From NCBI GenBank assembly GCA_019421385.1, contig JAHZFK010000058.1:1-13897 (forward strand): 13,897 nt of DNA, read 5' to 3'. Below are positions 1-6,312 of the stretch, piece after piece. The notes beneath the pieces are model-generated. The model did no database searches. It was not told the origin of the DNA and was given only the letters and a program-made list of their open reading frames with translations. A program made the position numbers and the translations under genes. The DNA comes from Clostridiales bacterium (GTDB lineage: Bacteria > Bacillota > Clostridia > Oscillospirales > Butyricicoccaceae). Position 1 is the first letter of the stretch. Each line of letters begins with the position of its first letter.

Positions 1-12
1 AATTCTTTCCGA

Positions 13-32
13 TTCGGCGGCCTCTCACCGAA
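13..32 (-). other. Hairpin at the start of the outgoing left-edge transcript
   Basis: On the minus strand this is a 7-base-pair stem (UUCGGUG with CGCCGAA, one U-G pair) closing the loop AGAGGC. It starts about five bases after the expected start point of the promoter at 44-73, so it would be the first structure in that RNA. It may be the beginning of a regulatory leader or a structured RNA, but the rest lies outside the window and I do not recognise a named riboswitch or RNA family. Confidence 0.35.
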
Positions 33-43
33 GCAGCTCGATT

Positions 44-73
44 AGTATACTACACACAACCGACCTTTGTCAA
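44..73 (-). promoter_or_regulatory. Strong sigma-A type promoter firing out of the left edge
   Basis: On the minus strand there is a perfect -35 hexamer TTGACA (73-68), an 18-base spacer and a -10 TATACT (49-44), which predicts a start near 36-38. It lies just downstream of the SCP2-gene terminator and points away from every gene in the window. It therefore drives a gene or RNA located before position 1. The match is close to consensus. Confidence 0.7.
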
Positions 74-104
74 CATCTTTTTGCAAAAAAGTTGGTTTTA
101 TTTT

Positions 105-142
105 AAAAAAACAAAGCCGCCCGTTTTTTGAAAACGGACGGC
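105..142 (-). terminator. Rho-independent terminator after the SCP2-like gene
   Basis: A 12-base-pair stem (arms 116-127 and 131-142, loop 128-130) is fully paired on the minus-strand RNA, with one U-G pair where the plus strand would have a C/A mismatch. It is followed on the minus strand by TTTGTTTTTTT. The mismatch asymmetry and the T-run show it acts on the minus strand. It sits about 30 bases after the stop codon. Confidence 0.85.
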
Positions 143-170
143 CCATATGTATCTTTTTGGTCGATTCCAC

Positions 171-497
171 TTACGCCTGCTTCATCAACTCAGCAAGCAG
201 CATTACCTTATCTACGTTTCCTTCTACGGTGATTTTTCCCTCTGCCACAGCAACCTGAGGAACCAGCTTGCCATTGAGGATCTTCTCCAGATTCGTCAGC
301 GAACCGGAAACACGGGCATCACGGTCGATGTATTCATAAGGCATCACAGACAGAACACCGTTGAGAATTTCGATGTAAAACACGCCCGTAACCTTACCGG
401 TCAGGTTGAACTGAACCGCGACTTTGCCTTCTGTTCCAGCAATATCCGCTTTGCTAAGCTTGTTATAGATCTTACCAATCAACTGATCTACGGTCAT
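171..497 (-). CDS. SCP2 sterol-binding-like domain protein
   Basis: This 108-residue protein is a single small domain resembling the SCP2 (sterol carrier protein 2) fold: an N-terminal helix (about 3-15), a beta-rich middle with VAVQFNLTG and VFYIEILNG, then a GxLTNLEKILNGKL stretch and the closing GKITVEGNVDKVMLLAELM helix. Members bind hydrophobic ligands in a pocket; in bacteria the ligand is usually unknown, and bacteria of this type do not normally make sterols, so a lipid or acyl-CoA ligand is only an inference. There is no signal peptide or membrane segment, so it should be cytoplasmic. The ATG at 497 is preceded by a GGGGGCG ribosome binding site. It has its own promoter and terminator and is likely monocistronic. 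Confidence 0.8.
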   Translation of the reverse strand: MTVDQLIGKIYNKLSKADIAGTEGKVAVQFNLTGKVTGVFYIEILNGVLSVMPYEYIDRDARVSGSLTNLEKILNGKLVPQVAVAEGKITVEGNVDKVMLLAELMKQA

Positions 498-529
498 TGG
501 AATCGCCCCCTGCTCGTATTTGTAATTCT

Positions 530-557
530 ATTATACTTTTTTTTTGAAAAAAAGCAA
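530..557 (-). promoter_or_regulatory. Promoter of the SCP2-like gene
   Basis: On the minus strand a perfect -10 TATAAT (535-530) is preceded, after 16 bases, by TTGCTT (557-552) as a partial -35. The spacer is almost pure T then A (a run of seven T, a C, then nine A). The start would lie about 25 bases before the ATG at 497. The gap of about 105 bases after the upstream gene supports a separate transcript. Confidence 0.6.
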
Positions 558-603
558 GTATCTTCTAACACTTTATCAGTTAAAATCTACGGTTTTCCAT
601 ATC

Positions 604-996
604 TCAGCTTTTTCGGATGAATTGATGGCGGCAATGCGGACAGGTGATATTGATCTTTCCCCTGCCACGCGGCACACGCAGGCGCTTTTTACACTGCGGA
701 CATTTAAAATACCGATGCGTTTTGCGATCCTGGAAGCGCATTCGTGCATTCTTCAGACGATTGGATATCGGCCACCACTTGCGCAGAAACCATTGGTTCT
801 CCGCATACCGCGCTTGGATATTCCGTGAGAACATACGGAAGTAGCAAAGAAACAGCAATGCTAGAATAAAAATGCCGATCCAGTTCCATCTCGTGATCCA
901 CTCAATCACAAGAAGCAGCAAGCTGAGCAGCAGAAATGCATTATTCAGCTGATCGCTGCCATATCGCCCAGCCATAAACCGACGTAAAAAGTCCAT
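604..996 (-). CDS. Small membrane protein with C-terminal zinc ribbon
   Basis: This 130-residue protein of unknown function has two adjacent hydrophobic segments (about 19-36 and 38-55), a basic aromatic-rich linker (56-95) and a C-terminal four-cysteine zinc ribbon: C99-x2-C102, then C119-x2-C122, with basic residues between the knuckles (LRVPRGRGK). The likely layout is a hairpin in the membrane with the basic, metal-binding tail in the cytoplasm, where it could touch nucleic acid or a protein partner; that is inference. Its ATG overlaps the engB stop codon by one base (TAATG), so it is translationally coupled to engB and expressed from the lon promoter. No catalytic motif is visible, and I cannot name the family. 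Confidence 0.8.
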   Translation of the reverse strand: MDFLRRFMAGRYGSDQLNNAFLLLSLLLLVIEWITRWNWIGIFILALLFLCYFRMFSRNIQARYAENQWFLRKWWPISNRLKNARMRFQDRKTHRYFKCPQCKKRLRVPRGRGKINITCPHCRHQFIRKS

Positions 997-1616
997 TACT
1001 CAACGTCTTCCTTTCCAACATGGTCATACATGAGCGCCAATACTTCATCCCGCCCATTTCCCTTTTCAGCCGAGAACGGGATCACCGGCACTTCCTCCGG
1101 CAGCAAAAGCGTCTGACGAATCTCCGCAATATTACCTTCCAACTGGCTCTTTTTGATTTTATCGAGCTTGTTGGCAATCACGACCCACGGCTTTTCAGAT
1201 GCGCGGAACCATTCCGCCATGGTCATATCGTCCCGCGTCGGTTTGTGGCGGATGTCTACAATCTGCACACCGAGGGTGAGCAGATCCATTGCAAAATAGG
1301 CTTCCATCAATGCGCCCCAACGCTGCTGTTCTGCTTTGGATACGCGCGCATAACCATAGCCCGGCAGATCGACCAGATACATTTTCTGGTCGATCAAAAA
1401 GTAATTGATGTGTATGGTTTTTCCGGGCTGCGCACTGACGCGCGCAAAATTCTTGCGGTTGAGCAGCTTATTGATAACCGAACTCTTGCCGACATTGGAT
1501 TTCCCCGCAAATACGATTTGCGGCAGCGTATCCTTCGGGAAATCGCTTTCTTTGACCGCAGAGCGCAAAAACTCCACATTATGCAGGTTGACTACCGGTT
1601 TTTGCTTCTCCATCAT
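996..1616 (-). CDS. engB: Ribosome biogenesis GTPase EngB/YsxC
   Basis: This 206-residue GTPase of the EngB/YihA/YsxC family is required in Bacillus for late 50S subunit assembly. All motifs are visible: G1 GKSNVGKS (38-45), G2 PGKT (64-67), G3 DLPG (83-86) followed by the family's GYGYA, G4 NKLD (149-152) and G5 SAEKG (182-186). Length is normal. The start at 1616 overlaps the lon stop as ATGA; a second ATG follows at once at 1613 and could be used instead. Only a weak GGTGG lies upstream, which fits coupling to lon translation. The lon-engB pair is the usual arrangement in Firmicutes. Confidence 0.96.
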   Translation of the reverse strand: MMEKQKPVVNLHNVEFLRSAVKESDFPKDTLPQIVFAGKSNVGKSSVINKLLNRKNFARVSAQPGKTIHINYFLIDQKMYLVDLPGYGYARVSKAEQQRWGALMEAYFAMDLLTLGVQIVDIRHKPTRDDMTMAEWFRASEKPWVVIANKLDKIKKSQLEGNIAEIRQTLLLPEEVPVIPFSAEKGNGRDEVLALMYDHVGKEDVE

Positions 1617-4030
1617 TGCACCACCGCCGTTGTTGTCGTATCCGCCTGCCGCGCAACCGGACTATGCGACGTCTTCTTTCTTTTTCTCGGGCGACGCGTG
1701 AAGTCGATCGCCGTTTCCATGACCGTATCCATATGCGCCGCCGTGACAAACTGTAGTTTTTCCCGTACTATCGGCTCAATATCCTGCAAATCCGACTCAT
1801 TCTCCTTGGGGATGACAACCGTACGGATGCCGGCACGATAAGCTGCCATAGTTTTTTCACGCAGGCCGCCAATCGGCAGAACACGCCCGCGCAGCGTGAC
1901 CTCACCGGTCATCGCCACATCATGGCGCACCGGTGCTTCGGTCAGCGCGGACACCAGCGCCGTCGTGATGGTTACACCCGCCGAGGGGCCGTCCTTCGGC
2001 ACAGCAGCCTCCGGGAAATGGATGTGCAAATCGTTATCCTTATAGAACATCGGGTCAATAGAAAGCGCATCGGCCCGCGAACGGACAAACGTGACAGCTG
2101 CCTTGGCGCTTTCCTGCATGACCGTGCCCAAATTGCCGGTCACTTCGATCTTACCCGTACCGGGTACAACCGCGACCTCAACCTCCAGCATTTCGCCGCC
2201 GACGCTGGTCCATGCAAGACCATTGACGATGCCTACCTCGTCCTTTTTCGTGACAACATCGTCCTTATAGCGTGCAACGCCGAGCAATTCCTCGAGATTT
2301 TTCTCCGATACCGTCAACCGTCGCCCACCGTCGGCAATATGCTTGGCCGCCTTCCGGCAGAGTTTCGCCAATACCTGTTCCAGACGGCGCACACCGGCTT
2401 CGCGCGTATAGCGCGCGATCACCAGCCCCAGCATCTTTTCAGAAACCACCAGCTGGCCCTTGTGCAGTCCGTGCTTTTCCATCTGCTTGGGCAGCAGATG
2501 ATGCAGCGCGATCTGCCGCTTCTCCTCCTCGGTATACGAAGAAAGTTCAATAACCTCCATACGATCCAGCAGCGGACGCGGCACAGTGGACAGATCGTTT
2601 GCCGTTGTCAGGAACAGCACGTCCGACAAATCAAACGGCAGCTCAATATAATGATCGCGGAATGCAACGTTCTGTTCGGTATCGAGCACCTCCAGCATAG
2701 CTGCCGCCGGATCACCGCGAAAATCGTTGCCCATCTTATCAATTTCATCCAGCAAAAGCAGCGGATTTGACGTTCCCGCACGACGCAGCGCGTCCATGAT
2801 CCGACCGGGCATCGCACCGATATACGTCTTGCGGTGTCCGCGAATATCCGCCTCATCCCGCACGCCGCCCAAGCTCATGCGCGCATAATTGCGTCCCATC
2901 GCCTGCGCAATGGATTTTGCAATCGAGGTTTTGCCCACACCCGGAGGGCCAACCAAGCAAAGCACCTGTCCGCGCAGTTCCGGCGCAAGCGTCTTGACCG
3001 CCAGAAATTCCATGATGCGCTCCTTGACCTTCTTCAAGCCATAATGATCGCGGTCCAGAATTGCCTGCGCTTCAGCTAAATCCAGCCGTTCCTCGCTCTT
3101 TTTGTTCCACGGCAAATCCAGCACCGTGTCCAGATAGGTGCGCACGACACCCTGCTCCGCATTGGAACCGCTCAGCTTGGCAAAGCGGTCGACCTCGTGG
3201 ATCAGCTTGTCCTCGCACTCCTGCGGCAAATGCAAATCCAAAACGCGCTTGCGATAGGCTTCCGCCTCTGCGGCGACATCCTGCTCGCCCAGCTCGCTCT
3301 GAATCACCTTGATCTGCTCGCGCAGGTAGTATTCCCGCTGATTTTTGTCGATCTGCGTTTTCAGCTCATCCTGAATTTCGTTTTCAATCTTGAGGATTTC
3401 GGTTTCCTCGCCCAGTAACCGAATGACCATCGCCAAACGGCGCGTGACATTGAGTTCCTCAAGGATCTCCTGCTTCGCCTCGACCTCGACCGGCAGATTT
3501 TGCGCAATATAGTCGGCCAGCCATCCCGGCTCGCCGCCCTCGGCAACCGTCATCTCTACATCCTGCGAAATACGGCTGGCATGTTCTGCATACTCCGCAA
3601 ACCGCTCCTGCGCCGTGCGCACAAGCGCCTGCGCACGGCGCTCGGTCACACCGATCACATAATCATCCAGTTCCTCAATCTCGGCAAAAATGCAGCCGTC
3701 TTCTTTTTCCGGTGCGGTAAACTGGTGCGCCAGCGCACGGCTGCGGCCCTCCACCAGCACCCGGATATTATCGCCCGGCAGACGCAAAATCTGCCGCACC
3801 ATACACACCGCGCCGATCTGGTATAAATCACCCGGCGCAGGTGTATCAGTTTTTAGTTCACGCTGCGCGGTCAGGAAAATCATCTGACCGCTCTTCATCG
3901 ACGCTTCCAGCGCACGAATCGACATCATGCGGCCAACGTCAAAATGGATAATCATATGGGGAAAGGCAGTCAAGCCGCGCAGCGGCAGTACCGGCAGCCG
4001 CTTGAGCTCCACCCCGATTTTTTGTATCAT
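1613..4030 (-). CDS. lon: ATP-dependent protease Lon (LonA)
   Basis: This 805-residue LonA is a hexameric cytoplasmic protease that degrades damaged and short-lived regulatory proteins. Domain order: N-terminal substrate domain from about residue 11 (LPVLPLRGL), a coiled-coil-like helical region (about 185-260), the AAA+ module with Walker A GPPGVGKT (361-368) and Walker B LLLLDEID (424-431), then the Lon protease domain with catalytic Ser683 (in PKDGPSAG) and Lys726 (in GGLREK). The open frame continues upstream to 4252, but I chose the ATG at 4030: it begins the conserved N-terminus, has an AGGAG site just before it, and the extra 74 codons overlap clpX, a terminator and the lon promoter. 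About 25 residues at the C-terminus (from 779) form a basic then Thr/Ala-rich tail beyond the protease core. Confidence 0.97.
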   Translation of the reverse strand: MIQKIGVELKRLPVLPLRGLTAFPHMIIHFDVGRMMSIRALEASMKSGQMIFLTAQRELKTDTPAPGDLYQIGAVCMVRQILRLPGDNIRVLVEGRSRALAHQFTAPEKEDGCIFAEIEELDDYVIGVTERRAQALVRTAQERFAEYAEHASRISQDVEMTVAEGGEPGWLADYIAQNLPVEVEAKQEILEELNVTRRLAMVIRLLGEETEILKIENEIQDELKTQIDKNQREYYLREQIKVIQSELGEQDVAAEAEAYRKRVLDLHLPQECEDKLIHEVDRFAKLSGSNAEQGVVRTYLDTVLDLPWNKKSEERLDLAEAQAILDRDHYGLKKVKERIMEFLAVKTLAPELRGQVLCLVGPPGVGKTSIAKSIAQAMGRNYARMSLGGVRDEADIRGHRKTYIGAMPGRIMDALRRAGTSNPLLLLDEIDKMGNDFRGDPAAAMLEVLDTEQNVAFRDHYIELPFDLSDVLFLTTANDLSTVPRPLLDRMEVIELSSYTEEEKRQIALHHLLPKQMEKHGLHKGQLVVSEKMLGLVIARYTREAGVRRLEQVLAKLCRKAAKHIADGGRRLTVSEKNLEELLGVARYKDDVVTKKDEVGIVNGLAWTSVGGEMLEVEVAVVPGTGKIEVTGNLGTVMQESAKAAVTFVRSRADALSIDPMFYKDNDLHIHFPEAAVPKDGPSAGVTITTALVSALTEAPVRHDVAMTGEVTLRGRVLPIGGLREKTMAAYRAGIRTVVIPKENESDLQDIEPIVREKLQFVTAAHMDTVMETAIDFTRRPRKRKKTSHSPVARQADTTTTAVVQ

Positions 4031-4070
4031 AGCTCTCTCCTCACACGCGGAAAAATAATTAGATAGAGTC

Positions 4071-4099
4071 AGTATAGTATATTTTTCTCGGTTTGTAAA
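4071..4099 (-). promoter_or_regulatory. lon promoter
   Basis: On the minus strand, TTTACA (4099-4094) is separated by exactly 17 bases from TATACT (4076-4071). Predicted start is near 4064, giving a leader of about 34 bases. It lies between the clpX terminator and the lon ribosome binding site. I looked for CIRCE and CtsR operators here and saw none. Confidence 0.75.
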
Positions 4100-4121
4100 G
4101 CATCCACGTGCGCCAAATGAC

Positions 4122-4161
4122 AAAAAACGCGGGTAAAACCAGCGGTTCCCCCCACGTTTTT
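4122..4161 (-). terminator. Terminator after clpX
   Basis: On the minus strand, AAAAACGTGGG (4161-4151) pairs with CCCGCGTTTTT (4133-4123), using one U-G pair, and an inner AACC/GGTT stem closes it. It ends in a run of T residues. It begins about nine bases after the clpX stop codon, so it should separate clpPX from lon. Confidence 0.8.
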
Positions 4162-4169
4162 GTATTGTT

Positions 4170-5486
<1,317 letters not shown>

Positions 5487-5510
5487 TTGGCACCTCTACC
5501 CTGCAATTCG

Positions 5511-6092
5511 TCAATGCTTATCGAATACCTTGTCGATCAGGCCGTATTCCACCGCTTCTTCCGCGGACATAAAGTTATCGCGTTCGCAATCCGCAGTGAC
5601 CACTTCGATCGGCTTGCCGGTGTTTTCCGACAAAATCTTGTTCATACGCTTCTTGATAATCTCAAGCCGCTTGAGATGGATGGCCATATCGGTAATCTGT
5701 CCCTGCGTACCGGCAGACGGCTGATGGATCATAATTTCTGCATTGGGCAGCGCATAGCGCTTTCCCTTTGCACCCGAGGACAGCAAAAACGCACCCATAG
5801 AGGCCGCCATGCCGATGCAGATGGTCGATACGTCGCACTTGATATAATTCATGGTGTCGTAAATCGCCATGCCTGCCGTCACCGAACCGCCCGGGCTGTT
5901 GATATACAGGGAAATGTCCTTATCGGGGTCCTGCGCTTCCAAATACAAAAGCTGCGCCACAACCAGCGAAGCGGTCGTATCATTGACCTCCTCGCACAGC
6001 ATCACAATGCGGTCATTGAGCAGACGGGAATAAATATCGAACGAACGCTCACCACGTCCGGTCTGTTCGATGACCATTGGGACTAAACTCAC
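5511..6092 (-). CDS. clpP: ATP-dependent Clp protease proteolytic subunit ClpP
   Basis: This 193-residue serine peptidase assembles as a tetradecamer and degrades proteins delivered by ClpX or ClpC. The catalytic triad is visible: Ser98 in GMAASMG, His123 in MIHQPSAG and Asp172 in ERDNFM. The family start (compare Bacillus MNLIPTVIEQ) aligns with MSLVPMVIEQ, which means the start codon is GTG at 6092; an AAAGGAG site lies eight bases upstream. An internal ATG at 6077 is too far from that site and would remove conserved N-terminal residues that form the axial gate. The 220-base leader region contains a CtsR-like box and several inverted repeats. clpX follows directly. Confidence 0.97.
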   Translation of the reverse strand: MSLVPMVIEQTGRGERSFDIYSRLLNDRIVMLCEEVNDTTASLVVAQLLYLEAQDPDKDISLYINSPGGSVTAGMAIYDTMNYIKCDVSTICIGMAASMGAFLLSSGAKGKRYALPNAEIMIHQPSAGTQGQITDMAIHLKRLEIIKKRMNKILSENTGKPIEVVTADCERDNFMSAEEAVEYGLIDKVFDKH

Positions 6093-6100
6093 TTGGAAAA

Positions 6101-6107
6101 CTCCTTT
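6101..6107 (-). promoter_or_regulatory. clpP ribosome binding site that decides a GTG start
   Basis: AAAGGAG on the minus strand lies eight bases before the GTG at 6092 and 23 bases before the next ATG at 6077, so it selects the GTG. It is seven bases downstream of the perfect palindrome at 6115-6138. The CTTTC in the palindrome's 3' arm could instead pair with the GAAAG that overlaps this site. Confidence 0.75.
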
Positions 6108-6114
6108 CGAGAAT

Positions 6115-6138
6115 TCGATGAAAGCGCGCTTTCATCGA
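6115..6138. repeat. 24-base perfect palindrome in the clpP leader
   Basis: The arms TCGATGAAAGCG and CGCTTTCATCGA are exact reverse complements with no spacer. In DNA it could be a dimeric repressor site; in RNA it would fold into a stem of about ten pairs with a tight loop, seven bases upstream of the clpP ribosome binding site. It lacks the T-run of a terminator. It is not CIRCE and does not match the CtsR heptads. Confidence 0.7.
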
Positions 6139-6145
6139 GCGACGC

Positions 6146-6198
6146 CCTTTTCTGCCCCAGGCCGAAAAGGACTATTGCGCGCAAAGCCGGCAGAAAAG
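6146..6198 (-). repeat. Competing inverted repeats in the clpP leader
   Basis: In minus-strand order there are three arms: CTTTTCTGCC (6198-6189), CCTTTTCGGCC (6170-6160) and GGCAGAAAAGG (6156-6146). The third arm pairs with the first over ten perfect bases and with the second over ten pairs with one mismatch around the loop TGG. Only one pairing can form at a time. This is the layout of an alternative-structure leader, though no ligand or function is evident. Confidence 0.5.
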
Positions 6199-6201
6199 CA
6201 A
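6172..6201 (-). promoter_or_regulatory. Weak candidate clpP promoter
   Basis: On the minus strand, TTGCTT (6201-6196) is followed after 18 bases by CAATAG (6177-6172). Both hexamers are poor matches. It is the best candidate I can find between tig and clpP, and it begins one base after the CtsR-like box, where a repressor would block it. If it is real, part of the first competing arm would be promoter DNA rather than RNA. Confidence 0.3.
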
Positions 6202-6202
6202 T

Positions 6203-6219
6203 TTCCACCGTCTTTGACC
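6203..6219 (-). promoter_or_regulatory. Candidate CtsR operator upstream of clpP
   Basis: On the minus strand the site reads GGTCAAA-GAC-GGTGGAA. The CtsR consensus in Firmicutes is a direct repeat RGTCAAA-NAN-RGTCAAA. The first heptad is perfect, the spacer fits NAN, and the second heptad matches five of seven. CtsR controls class III heat-shock genes, commonly including clpP, so the location is as expected. The ctsR gene is not in the window. Confidence 0.55.
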
Positions 6220-6225
6220 TGTGAT

Positions 6226-6252
6226 AAAAGCGCGGGCAAAGCTCGCGCCTTT
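6226..6252 (-). terminator. Second terminator-like hairpin after tig
   Basis: On the minus strand, AAAGGCGCGAGC (6252-6241) pairs with GCCCGCGCTTTT (6237-6226) around a TTT loop, with one mismatch and one G-U pair, and it ends in TTTTA. It follows the first tig hairpin by three bases. It is moderately convincing as an intrinsic terminator and would limit read-through from tig into clpP. Confidence 0.5.
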
Positions 6253-6255
6253 AAG

Positions 6256-6282
6256 GAAACCAGCCGCGTTGCGGCTGGTTTC
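6256..6282 (-). terminator. First hairpin after tig, probable terminator
   Basis: This is a perfect 12-base-pair stem (GAAACCAGCCGC with GCGGCTGGTTTC) around a three-base loop, about 30 bases after the tig stop. On the minus strand the stem end is TTTCCTT, a poor T-run, so it may work with the hairpin that follows or mainly protect the tig mRNA 3' end. Confidence 0.55.
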
Positions 6283-6312
6283 TATTGACTGCACATGCAG
6301 ACGGAAAACGGA

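Noticed and set aside
71..94. Imperfect inverted repeat around TTTTTGCAAAAA beside the left-edge -35
   Set aside because: The arms are mostly A/T runs with mismatches, so the pairing is weak and can be explained by base composition.
1020..2770. Long plus-strand open frames opposite engB and lon
   Set aside because: They mirror the codon pattern of the minus-strand genes, contain no recognisable domain, and are explained by the high GC at third positions of lon.
4031..4100. CIRCE or CtsR operator before lon
   Set aside because: I looked for TTAGCACTC/GAGTGCTAA and GGTCAAA repeats and saw neither.
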